A stretch of DNA of 64,000 bases. Source: Parachlorella kessleri. Its lineage: Eukaryota; Chlorophyta; Trebouxiophyceae; Chlorellales; Chlorellaceae. The stretch covers positions 40,170 through 104,169 of the forward strand of contig BBXU01002262.1 in the NCBI GenBank assembly GCA_001598975.1, read 5' to 3'. A model generated the notes under the pieces. It saw nothing but the letters and a program-made list of their open reading frames with translations, searched no databases and was not told the origin of the DNA. The first letter of the stretch is position 1. Each line of letters starts with the position of its first letter. The position numbers were made by a program, and so were the translations under genes. Below are positions 35,001-45,402 of the stretch, piece by piece.

Positions 35001-38000
35001 GATGAGGACGAGGAGGATGCCGTGGAGAGGAGGGAGGGCAGCAGTGCCAGCGGCGGCTACAGCAGCACCAGAGGCAGCAGTCCCAGTTGCAGGAGCATGT
35101 CTGCAGCTGAGGAGGATTGGCCAGTGGGAGCTTTTAGTGGTGAAGAGGTGAACGGTAGCGAAGTGCCTAGCGCGGCGGCCTTGGGAGGGCCAGAGGGGCT
35201 TCCCTGGCGGTGGCGACAGCGGGAGACTGAGCAGCAAGCAGTGCAGGAGCTGCAGGAGTCTTCAGTTGCCGGTGGGAAAAGCCCTGGTAGCAGGAGCGTC
35301 GATGGCCAAGGAGCAGCCTCCAGGCAGGTCGCCGTGCTTGCCATACAGAATGTGTTCGGCAAGCTACGGCCGGCAGCGCGCTCTGTGAAGTGAGTGAGAT
35401 GTAGTGTTGCAAGTAGGGGTTGTGTGCTCTGTGTAGGTTGTGCTATGAGAGCTTGGCAAGTATTAACAGAAGTGGGCCCTCCTTGCAAGCTGGCATGTCA
35501 GCAGGCTGGCCAGGACTCATCAACGGGGTGGTGATTGGCAGGGTCAGATGTGATAGTGCAGTCTCCCCACATCCCTGCTATCAGCAAGTGCCCGGTTGTA
35601 AGGCCTGCCAAGTGGTTACCATCAGCATGATGTTCACTTGCACTGGCTGCCCTGGCTGTAGGTATGTGAGCTGCTACCCGGGTGTGGCCGTGATGGATAC
35701 CCTGGTAGCACGCGTGTACTCCCAGCGGCAGCAGATGACGCTGCAGAGCCTGAGCCAGTTTGTGCACTCGGTCGGCCACCTGAGGCACAAGCCGCCGCCA
35801 ACTGTGCTCCAGGGACTGCTCGCGCGTGAGTCACTTCGGCTAAAATGTTCAAGGGGGAGGCGGAGGGAGCCAGTCCTTTCGTGACTGGCTGATGCTGGGC
35901 GTGGCATGCATGATATGCGTAGTCGCCATCATAATCTCTTTTCCTAGGGTTGGTCGGCATGCATGCATGCCAACATGCCCAGTGCATTACTAGGGCTGGG
36001 ACAGGCTGTTATCAGGGGTGTTGGCTGGCCTAGAGAGCTGTGGCTTGGCGTTTGTGCCTGCCAGCATGGCGGCGAGCACCCCTGTTACACCTGAATCGCT
36101 TGCTCGCAAACGGCTGTGGTTCTCTGCCTGGTGTCTCTTTACAGTCTCAGACCCTCAAGCCTCTTCTGATGCCGATGCAGAGGTGGGTTGTGCTGCTGTG
36201 TGTCTACTTTATCACAAATATATGGATTGGTTTTGATTGCAGAGCTGGAGGGGTTCCTGGGCTCTAGCAGCGGCGGCGGGTGCCTGGCGGCTGCCACTGC
36301 GCTCCTTGGCTGTGCCAAGCTGGCAGTGCCGCCCTCGGAGTCTTTCATAGCTGCCTGCATCGCCGCGATTGACCGCGATACGCACGCTAGGATACGGGAG
36401 GTGCTGACCATTGCATGGTCTCTGGCAACTTTGCGGGTGAGCAACAACATGCGGTCACTGAGCTGCCCTGACTAGGCTGGACTGCAAGGCATGCGTGTGA
36501 GTAACCCCAAGCTGGTTGGGCCTTTCCTTGTGATGTCCTTCTGTTGAAGTGCATGGCCTCTGTCAGGCCTAGCCTTTTTGCCTGGACTCGTTGTGGCGTA
36601 TTGATTGGCCCATCAGGGAGGTGCTGAGTTTGCTGGTTATGACATGTATGTTGCGAGGAATGCAAAAGGCTCAGCATGGAATGCCTTGGTTCCAGGTGTG
36701 CGACCAACACAGATGGAACTTCCTAATCAGCACCCTCTCCTCCCACTTATCTCCGAAGGTATGTGGAGCCTCCTTCTTTCAGATGTCTGACAGTGTGATT
36801 TGCAATGACTTTGGGTGGGTCCTGCACGATGAGCAGGTCGCTCCTGCAAAGGAAATGGTGGCTCTGGCATTATGACTGCTTGCGTTATGTGCAAGTCAAT
36901 TATGCTTCCCAGTATCTGGTTGCCTCCAGCCTGAGCAATGCCGGCATACTCATCACTTGGTACCTGAGCATCTAATTATGATGGCGGTTGGAAGCGAGCC
37001 GATCTGCAAGATATCTGCCTTAGGAAGCCGCTCAGGTGCACCACTTCGTTTCCAATGACATGCTCCTACCTTGAGTGCAGCAAGCTATGTAGACTGACTG
37101 CTATCTCTCCTGCTGAGCTGCTACATCCCTCCCATTCATACTGTTGCAACCCCTGCCTTGCCGTTTGGTCTCTCCCAGCAGATGCGCCTGTCCGCGGCCT
37201 CCAACACCGTGCTGTTCCATGCGTACACCCTGGCCAAGCTGTCCAACCCGCGCGGCGCCATCCAGCTGGAGCCTGCGCTGGCAGACCCAGCGCGCGCAGC
37301 ATACCTGCGCCAACGCAGTGGCCAGGGGCCGCGGAAAATAACCTCCTTCCAGGTAAGTGGGTGGGTGGGTCCTTTAACAAGGCCGCATGTGGTCTTCACT
37401 TGCCTGCAACCGAATCGTGCCAAAGAGCTGTTGATTAGAGGGGCCTTGATGGCTGTGTCCTGAGGGTTGAAAGGATTTCCACAATCAACCAGCACCCTGA
37501 GCTGTTCCGAGTCTGGTCTGATCCTGCTGCCATAGCTCTCTTTCTCTGACTCCTGAAGCCCTGTTTCCTCCATCCTTCATCGCTTATATCAAAGCAGCAA
37601 CTGTAGTTTCGTGCTCTCACTGGCCTGTCTCCTGCGGTGACCAGCAGCAGCACGGTGTTCACGGACTGTCGCTCCCTGGATTTGGACGCTTAGGCACCAA
37701 GGATACTCTGTGTGAAGGCAAGGAGCAACGTGATAGCAACCTCCAGAGCATCTGCTACTCTGTGCAGATAGCTGTGCTCCACGAGCTGCGCGCCATGGGC
37801 TACGAGGCCAAGATGGAGTTCCCCATAGGTGCAAACCGGCCTCAAGAATGTCGACATTTGCGTTGTGACCCCAAGGACAGCATCACAGAGTAGTTCCCTC
37901 GATTTGCTGCCTTGAGTTGCTGTGTGTGATGCTTTCGGATGCATGCATCGTGAAGGGCTTGTGTATCTATGCATAGGCGGCGGCCCGTTGGTGAAGTGAA

Positions 38001-38726
38001 CAGGAGCGCCTGTGCTTGGTCTCTGGTTCAGGAGGCGGCCTGCTGTGGGTGGACATCATGGTCCCGGAGCTCAATCTGGTGGTAGAGGTGGATGGCCCCT
38101 GGCACTTCATCCATAACACGGAGGAGTACACGGGCGGCACCGTCTGCCGCAACTGGCTGATTGAGCGGCTGGGCTACCGCCTGATTGCCGTGGGCAACCC
38201 ATTCTGGCAGGTGAGGAGGACACCTGGTCACCAGCCTCATTGAATTTTATGGCAATGTGGGCAGGTAGAGGGAACCGTGGCACCACCGAGCCTTTCACCA
38301 GGGCCTTTCCCGTCCAGCTGGGTGTTGGGGGGTGAGCTGCTGATTGTGCTTCAACAACGGGGGCACAAGTGGTATGGCCGTGGTATCAGGTCCTCAGACG
38401 GGAAAGGACCTGTGGACCTGCAGGGCAGGAGCCGCTGCCTTTCGTTTTGGTGCTTGTCACCGTGCAGGACCCTGGCGGTTGTTGGTTACATAGCAGCCCG
38501 TGATGGAGTGTGGCCCTCACCTTGTTATGATTGTCAAGCCTGGGTGAGCATGTCATTGCCGCAGCACGTTGCGGAGCTTGACTTTGTGGAGCGCAGCTAC
38601 CTGCTACGGCGCTTCTTTCGGGAATTCCATGGCCTGCTCCCCAAGCCAGGCTATGAAGAAGTTGGCGTGGCCAGGCCGAGTAGGAGCTCGAGTACTGCCA
38701 GCAGTAGCCAGGAAGGGTTAAGCTAG
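32059..38726 (+). CDS. Octotricopeptide-repeat (OPR) protein with C-terminal RAP domain
   Basis: Thirteen exons close exactly in phase to about 1,083 residues: 32059-32181, 32265-32366, 32586-32950, 33170-33416, 33716-34333, 34704-35389, 35662-35825, 36243-36436, 36696-36758, 37182-37352, 37651-37828, 38032-38210 and 38565-38726. OPR-type helical repeats include AAKSSCRELWALVEANS, AWGLTSFIRLAAAVKYLP, LTPQGLANTMYGIAVLGWPL, EASQIVQAWAKVE, LSQFVHSVGHLRHKPPP and TIAWSLATLR. The RAP domain at the end has VDIMVPELNLVVEVDGPWHF, ERLGYRLIAVGNPFW and FVERSYLLRRFF. OPR/RAP proteins act in chloroplasts or mitochondria of green algae as gene-specific RNA maturation, stability or translation factors. Odd points are a Pro/Ala-rich insert (exon 5), an acidic run of 12 Glu in exon 6, and a GC-AG intron after exon 3. 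The ATG at 32059 is the first in frame; no clear transit peptide is visible, so organelle is unresolved. Confidence 0.85.
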
Positions 38727-38833
38727 GCTTAGGAGCGGCATGGTTGCTTAAATACATGGAGGTACAAATACACTTGCTTTCACGGCCTTCGTGCGTGTTC
38801 CCGGCTTCCCGACCCTCTGCTCTGCTTATTGAT

Positions 38834-38865
38834 GCAGCTAGCACCCGCCACACTGCTGTCTAACC
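38834..38865. repeat. Dispersed 32-bp repeat, copy B
   Basis: GCAGCTAGCACCCGCCACAC plus CTGCTGTCTAACC. It matches 30072-30103, in the intron region of the F-box/LRR gene, with two mismatches. Looser similarity extends about 30 bases upstream. Confidence 0.55.
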
Positions 38866-39027
38866 CTTGCTGTCACGTGATTTCCATCTCAGTTTGGAAA
38901 AAGGTAGTGGTGGGGTATCTGTGTATGCCTTGATAATATTTGGTATCATACTCTACAGCCATGTCTGGCAGTTGAACCTGGTTGGAATCGTCAGGGCTTA
39001 ACCTTGTCAACTTGTAGACAAGAAACA

Positions 39028-39032
39028 TGTAA
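39028..39032 (+). terminator. Putative TGTAA poly(A) signal for the OPR/RAP gene
   Basis: First clear plus-strand TGTAA after the stop at 38726, about 300 bases downstream. Weak evidence. Confidence 0.3.
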
Positions 39033-39381
39033 GTTGCCCCTGAGACATTTTCAGTCGGATCAGACAGGGAAGTCTTGCTGCCAGCACATCGGGGGTCTTC
39101 TGTCTGCTGCGACTGGTAGAATGTGCTGCATTTGATAGAACTAGATGGGACGTAAGTGGCAGCAGGGGATTATAATTATTATATTACATTAGTGGCAGCA
39201 GGGGGGGCAAGTGACAGCATGCATCTCATTTCCATCCAAGGTATCGTCCAAGGTATCAGGTACCCAAGAACGGTCGCCGAAACGACTCTCCGACCTGCTC
39301 CTACCAACACACAAATACTTGCCGGAGATACCTCACCTGCGATTCAGACGGTCAGGAACCCTTTGGTGCGGCCGCTTTGAT

Positions 39382-39493
39382 CATGGCTTCGCCACTATTA
39401 AGCTATCGTGGCTTCATCACTACTGAGCTACAGTATTAAATATAGCTTCGTCACTACTGAGCAACCATGGCTTCGTCACTACTGAGCTATGAA
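39382..39493 (+). repeat. Array of four near-copies of the start segment of the following gene
   Basis: Four units with core GCTTCGTCACTACTGAGC(T/A)A occur near 39385, 39410, 39445 and 39469. The fourth is the true start of the gene at 39467. Unit 1 has its own ATG (39383) and gives a short upstream frame of 18 codons, MASPLLSYRGFITTELQY, ending at TAA 39437-39439. Confidence 0.75.
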
Positions 39494-40353
39494 GAACAAA
39501 GAGAGCAGCGCATCGAGCGCAACAGGCTAGTTCTTGCGGAGCTGGGTCTTTTAAATAACCCCATCTGTGGCACGGCGCAGCAGAAAGGGCGAGGCGGTGG
39601 CAGGAAGGAGCCCCCCAGACCCCAACGCACAGCAGCAGCAGCAGCAGCAACAGAGGGTGTGCGGAAGTCAAGAAGGCTGCAACAGCAGGAAGCAGAGTTG
39701 CCGGAGGCTTTGATACCCACATCAGACGCTGTGGAAGGCTCAGGTGCAAATCGATCATGCAAAAGGTCAGTGGTCAGGGCCCTTCCCCCCTGTCACAAGG
39801 CAGGGCCCCCAGCTTGGTAAGAGAATTCGCTTGGCTTTGTGCAGGTCTCAGTCAGTGCCTCAGCTGACAGAGGATTTTGGTGTTGACCAACACAACCACA
39901 ACAGGTCGGGGATGCCCACATATGTCACCAGCCGGAGCCAGTGCATCTTGCCCCACTGGGTATTCCTTGCTCACCCTGGGCCTCTGTGAACTTACTGCAG
40001 GGTACTGACCATGAGTGATAGGGCACTTCAAACGAGGATATGGAAGATTAGGCGCATTGACAAGCTGCAAAGCTTCGTCAAGGTAGGTGTGCGGCCGTTT
40101 GGAGCTGTTATTGAAAGCAGGTAGTGTGACAGACGAGCGATGTTTTCAGCGCAAGGACTGAAGGGAAGCATGCCAAGGATGACTGGTATGAGCTGATAAA
40201 CATGTACATAAAATGGTTCAAGACTTGCTGCTATGAAGGTTTTTAGTAGTGCGTTTCCGGTGCATGCAGGTCCTTGAGGCACATGGCAAGACGGAGCTTG
40301 CTGCTGAAGCAACGCAGGCACTGCACGACTTAGGCACCTCACCCACGCTGTAG
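39467..40353 (+). CDS. Small charged protein with N-terminal YEEQR..R.ERN motif, unrecognised (174 aa)
   Basis: Exons 39467-39765, 39845-39904, 40001-40082 and 40270-40353 join in phase to 174 residues. It starts MASSLLSYEEQREQRIERNR followed by LVLAELGL, a pattern (YE..R...I..N...L..LGL) found at the N-termini of several plant nuclear proteins. The middle is basic and Ala/Gln-rich (KGRGGGRKEPPRPQRTAAAA; KSRRLQQQEAE). The C-terminal exons encode a predicted two-helix module: LQTRIWKIRRIDKLQSFVK and VLEAHGKTELAAEATQALHD. No catalytic residues were seen. A chromatin or DNA-associated role is a guess from composition. The ATG at 39467 has ACCATGG context. Upstream near-copies of the first 25 bases, one with an ATG, may affect start choice. 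Confidence 0.7.
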
Positions 40354-40497
40354 GGGAGACTACTGCCTAAACAATGAAGCTCACTGTCAGGCGCAGCTGC
40401 AAGTGCCACAATTCAACAAACCATGTGACCCAAGCAGCTTCTCCCGTCTGTCGCTCTGGCTGCGCTGGGCGCACCAAGTACTTGCCGAGCTTCGGAG

Positions 40498-43400
40498 CTA
40501 CTCCATGCGCCTCCGCTTGGCAGCCTCCTTCTCTGCTACAGTAAAGGCCTGATGTATGCTGGCAGCCTGTATGATGATGAGGATCACAGCTGCTGCCTTC
40601 ACATACCGCAGCCCCACCATTCCTGTTACGCTGCAAGCAAGCAGGCACACAGTAGCAGGAGCCAAGGATACTGGGTCAGCCTTGGAAGCCAAGGACACAC
40701 ATAACCTCTGTCACGGTGGTTCCGGCCGGTACCTATGCTCTCAAACACAAGGAACTGTTTCGGCCCGTATCTATGCTCTCAAGAATAAGGAAGCCGCACT
40801 GTCCGCCTTAACCAACTTGGTCTACAACCTCAATTCGCGAGTAGTTGCTTACTCACCAGTGCTGCGCCAAGTTGGCGGAGTACGCGCTGCCCATGCTTGC
40901 AATGGCTGCCAAGGCTTCATCCGCCGGCTTGCCCTGCCGCACCTCCTCCAGCATGGAATCCCACTTGTCTCGCCAGGCCTGCTTGAGCTGCACAGTACCA
41001 GCCAGCCCTATGCCAGTTGTCAGCTCCCGCCCTCCCAATCCTGGGACACAGCCCACCCGGGCAGGCCTGCTGCTAGCTCTGCGAGAACTACTACTAGCTC
41101 CATGCTCTTTGTCTTCCCCAGCCAACCAAGTGCTCCACAATCACAACGATGCGCTTGCCGGTTGTGCTGGCATTCACTGTGCTCCCACTAACCTGGCCTA
41201 CATGTTGTGCATCCAACTGCGTGTAGGCATCGGACTGATCTTGGCGAGCCAGCGCCTGCGTCATGACTCCAAGATCTTCCTTGGCATGCTGCAGAGGCCT
41301 GCACAAGGGGGGGCTAGCAAGTGACATATACATGCAGCTCCAGACGCATGCGGCATCGCAAGCAGCTAGCTCAACACATCTACCCTAGCTCTCCCTGGCG
41401 CTCGCCAGATCCACAGGGGAGCCATCCACCCCCCCTTCTGCAGTCTACAGAGCATCCAGACCTGCATGGCCTTGCATAGGCGTACGGGCAAAGCAACTCT
41501 TGCCTGCCGGGGGGCGCAGGTGACGGTAGCAGGGGGTCCATGCCGTGCATCATCTTCTGGAACTCTGCGTGGGTCACTGGGGTGCCCTCCCTGCCTAGAA
41601 CCGCCTCCACATCCCTGCAGCCAGCCCCCAGTGCTGGGAAGAAAGCCAGCGCCGCAGCTCAAAGTCTGGCCTGACGACCTCGTTCCTCTGTAGGCCTCAA
41701 CTGCCTGCACCTATCACCCAGCGCAGACAGGAAGGCTCCCTGGTCTTGCTGAACAACACCCCACATTTCCTGACTGCAGGATAGGCATGGGGCGGTGTTA
41801 CAGCCTGTTGTGGGTACAGGCGATTCCAGCCATGCCTGGGTTCTTTGACCATGGTAGTTCTCAAGACATTTGCAGGTTCCCAACCCTAACGGGGGCCTGA
41901 CCTTGGACTGCTGGGGAGTAGATTGCTGCATCAGTCTTGGCGGGCTGTGGCTAATAGTACCCACCTGATGAAGGTAGCCATGGCAGTCATGCTGTGCTCC
42001 ATGCTTCCAATCAGGCGCTCGTAGTCGGCGGGGTCTATGCGCACGTTGCCCTGCTCATGCGCTTCGATGCGCGAGACGAGCTGCACCAGGGGCAGGGATG
42101 TATCATATGCTCTGCGTCTAGCTTTGATGTTAGGCTGGCAAGGGCTGCAGGCCTGGTTGGACCTCAGCCTGCACTTTCAGCAGGGTCGCTAGACCTCAGC
42201 CTTGCAATCAGCAAAACGAACCAGCTAGCTTGCAGCGCTGCAGGCCTGGAAGGAGGAGATGGAAGCCATTCCGGTTCCCCAAGGACACCCACTTGGCAAG
42301 CCTGCCATTCAGGTGCACATGGTTTACCAGGGCAGGCGGCCGTGCCTCCTACCTCCTGAGTACTGGCGAACAGACTTGTGAACTTCTCCTTCAGCTCCTG
42401 CTCGTCAGCGGCTGTCATTCGGGCGCCCACGACCTTCTGCAGCGCACCAAGCTTGGCCCCGCCCTGGCCATGCTCCGCCAGCTGGTGCATCACCTGCACA
42501 TAGGCTGCCTCTGTTCCAACTATGCACCGTGCGCGGGGGCACTTGGCACGTCTGAGGAGTCATTGAAGCAACTGTGACTCAAGACAGCCTGCCAGCCTAT
42601 CAAAGCACCTCTGGTGATCGATGCCCTCAAATCTGGCGGTGGGTGCAAGGCATGGTACTGCACTAGCACCAGCTCAAAGCATACGGCGGCAGTCGCCGCC
42701 CATGCCAGACATTCGTTGAAACATTAACGTTCTGGCTGGGCAAGCGCCACCGCCCGGCAAGGATGGTTGGAGACAAGTCAACCTGACAGCAGCGACTGAC
42801 TAAATGACGGGAATTCTAGGGACTTCACAGTGCCCCAACCTGCAGCCCATGCTCCTTTAGCTGTTTGAGCTTTTCTGCCACGAAATGGGCATCTGCCGCG
42901 CGCCACAGCTCACGCTGGTGGTGCTTCAGCAGCTCCTCTGCCGCGGCATCCTTGGTTGCGGAGTGGGACGACGCAGCGGGGACGCCCACCAGGCTGTGGG
43001 CCTCGTTGGACAGCAGATCCAGCGTGGAATCAAGGGCATCCTGCATGCCAGGATGGATACCGCCCCTCAGTCCGGCCGGCACCAGGCAAACCTTCTTTGT
43101 GGGCAAGGGAATGCATGCCAGGCTAGGACGCTTGGTCACTTGCGTTCATAGCTGCCCTCAGGAGTCAACCATGAGCACACCACAAGGCTCACCAGCCGCA
43201 TCTTAATGCTGGCCATGAGGTGCTGCGGCTGCGTGTTGGTCTGAAGGGACGCCCGAGCCTGCCTTTGCAGCAGCTGCAGCTCCGCAAAGGCGCAGTCGGC
43301 TCGGGTGTCCAAGGAAACCTGCAGGCGCCAAGGGTTGGAGTGGCTCAGTCTGGCATTGGTGTGTTGGGCCCCTCCCCACTCCCAGGGAGATGAGGTCTTG

Positions 43401-44132
43401 TAGCTAGTCCCTTTCAACTTGAGTTGAGTTGTAAGTCCGGTTGGCTACAGCCGCGCCAGCCCAGCCCAGCCTAGCGGTGCATCGGCCCTGTCCATACACT
43501 ATGCCCTGATAGGTGCCGCATGAAGTTGGCAAGCTTGGTTGCACATGCACCTTCCTAGTCTACTCGGAGTTCATCAGCCCGTACCGCCACGGGCATCGCT
43601 GCTGTGGGTCCCAAACCAGCATCCTTACATGTGAAACGAAGTTGAAAAGCAGCACTGCTGCCAGGATGCTACCCAGGATGTGCCCGCTGAGCAGGTTTAC
43701 ATTTCTTGACAGGGAGGCCGCCACACCCAGCACCCCTGCTGCTGAGACGAACAGGCCAAGGAGGACTCCTAGTGCTCTAGCAGAGCCCGCAAAGTAGAGG
43801 TTGGACAGCAGGCACAGGCTAGGGCCAGACAAGGCCTGCAGCGGGAGAGGCAGAGCTTTATTATGGCAGTACGGCTGGCCAACGTCACCCTTAGGTCGGC
43901 AGCCTACTGGTTGGCAAGGTTGGCCACTACCTCAAGTTTTTGACTAGCAACATGACTAGCAACCCCAGGCAACATCAGAACAAACCCAAGCAGGTTAGCA
44001 GGCCAACTTGGAGGTAACCTTGGAGGCCTGTCTCAGCCTGAGGCGGCCCACCTCCAACACACTAAGGATGGATGCCCACCAGTAGGTGTCATGCCGCTGC
44101 TGCTGCCTTTGGACACTGTTGCGTGCGTGCAT
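40498..44132 (-). CDS. Multi-pass membrane protein with long helical middle, unrecognised
   Basis: About ten minus-strand exons. Exon 1 (44132-44052) starts MHARNSVQRQQQRHDTYWWA. Exon 2 (43835-43629) carries two or three membrane spans: SARALGVLLGLFVSAAGVLG and GHILGSILAAVLLFNFVSH. A long hydrophilic helical region follows: FAELQLLQRQARASL (about 43200-43325), LLKHHQRELWRAADAHF and EKLKQLKEHGLQ (about 42840-43040), MTAADEQELKEKFTSLFAST (about 42350-42500), VQLVSRIEAHEQGNV (about 41970-42090), EFQKMMHGMDPLLPS (about 41520-41630), VMTQALARQDQSDAYTQLDA, KWDSMLEEVRQGKPADEALA (about 40860-40995). The last exon has another span (YVKAAAVILIIIQAASIHQA) and ends KEAAKRRRME before TAG at 40498-40500. 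The dibasic end resembles an ER-type retrieval tail only loosely. The topology suggests a membrane-anchored coiled coil with both ends in the membrane. Family not recognised; middle exon limits are approximate. Confidence 0.6.
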
Positions 44133-44827
44133 CCTTTCCTTGGCAATGCAAGGCCCCTTGGACTGCTGGGAAGCGAGGCAGGCCACCAAGGTTCAACCGA
44201 GCACCTGGGCCCGTCCGAGAACAATGGCGGGGTCAATGTGCGCGTTCAACATGCAATGCCCTGTTAACATGACTGTATGCGTTGGAGCCGTCCTCCCACT
44301 GTTAAGATTGGGGTTGGGTTCTGCACGGATAGGTGCAGTTGGTTCACATGGCGGCGCTGGCGGCGTTCGGGATGCCCTGCGCTTTGGGACCGCAAACTCC
44401 ACCAGCTCGCAATCGGCTGTGTGTTTAACCTATGGATGCTTCATTCACCGTGGGCAGCTGCTTGAAGCCACTGAAGTTATTCTGGTAAGATAAGATGCAC
44501 GTGATGGTGACCCGTTTGCCCCATGGCCGTCTGCTAGCAGGGCACCTACGGCTTAGTCCTGGCGCTATCAACGACAACAGGTTCCAACCAGGGACCATTG
44601 CTAAACGCTGACATGGCCTGCCCGCACGCCTGCCCGTTTGACCATGGCGTAGACGTGTCTCGTAGTTTTCGCAATGAGCCGTCTTTTATCAAACCCTGCA
44701 GACCTGATTGATCACAACCAGGTTATTCGGCACTTAGGAGCCTCGCCGACACCCTGCTGTGCGCGCCTGACCACCGAGGACCTTGGACTCCCAGTGACGC
44801 TACCAGTCAAGCAGTACCTTCGCCCAT
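44133..44827. promoter_or_regulatory. Divergent intergenic region, about 700 bases
   Basis: Lies between the outward starts of the membrane protein and the small orphan. It should hold both promoters. No TATA box or repeat was recognised. An in-frame ATG at 44674 in another frame gives no continuation. Confidence 0.4.
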
Positions 44828-45402
44828 ATGTCCAGTGCTCTAGCCCTCCGCTTGTCAAGGCCATCTGTCTATCTGGCTCGGCCCAACCCCAGGCCGCTGG
44901 TCGCTGGCCCGCTCCATGGCCGCTCGGCCCTTCCCCCTGCCCGCGTGGCGAAGCCTTTCAGCATGGAAAGCATGGAGCTTCCGGTGAGTGATCGATGTTC
45001 CATCCTTTGCGTTACCTGGCCCATGGGCTGCCACGTGCGAGCAACCGATAGTAAGTCGCGCCGCCAGCCGCCGCCCTTGCAGCTGCTGGACATAGTGCTG
45101 GGAAACGCATGCGGTGGCAAGCATGTTCACAAGGTGCTGCACAGTGAGAGCCTAGCCTCACTGAGGGGCTCAACCGGAGGCACAATAAACCAAATAGCAG
45201 TTCCTGGCTAGCTCTGCTGTAGGATGGGTTCTCTGACCTGGAGGTGGAGGCACTCCTTCATGAGCAGCCACAGCCAGGCGCAGACGGGCAACACTGCATC
45301 CTGGTCTCCTACCCGCACAGCATGGAGGATATCGAGAGTGACCAGGATGAGCACTGGGTCTGCACTCCTGTGCAGGAGGAGGACAAGGAGAGGCAGGGCT
45401 AG
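44828..45402 (+). CDS. Small orphan with transit-like leader and acidic C-terminus (about 128 aa)
   Basis: Exon 1 (44828-44983) encodes MSSALALRLSRPSVYLARPN and more Arg/Pro/Ser/Ala-rich sequence with no acidic residue until the end (FSMESMELP), like a chloroplast or mitochondrial presequence. A GTGAGT donor follows. A TTGCAG acceptor opens exon 2 (45083-45133, LLDIVLGNACGGKHVHK), and a CTGTAG acceptor opens exon 3 (45223-45402, DGFSDLEVEALLHEQPQPG, CILVSYPHSMEDIESDQDEH, then WVCTPVQEEDKERQG and TAG). All joins are phase 0. The donor of exon 2 (GTGCTG) is poor, so that boundary is uncertain. No family was recognised. Cys, His and acidic residues are noticeable but not in a known pattern. It faces the membrane-protein gene. 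Confidence 0.5.

Larger units (their letters stand above)
38727..39466. other. Intergenic region with 3' UTR, dispersed repeat and start-codon repeat array
   Basis: The first 300 bases look like the OPR 3' UTR, with TGTAA at 39028-39032. A 32-base dispersed repeat is at 38834-38865. From 39382 a small array of near-copies of the next gene's start segment begins. GTGGCAGCAGGGG occurs twice near 39154 and 39191. Confidence 0.5.
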
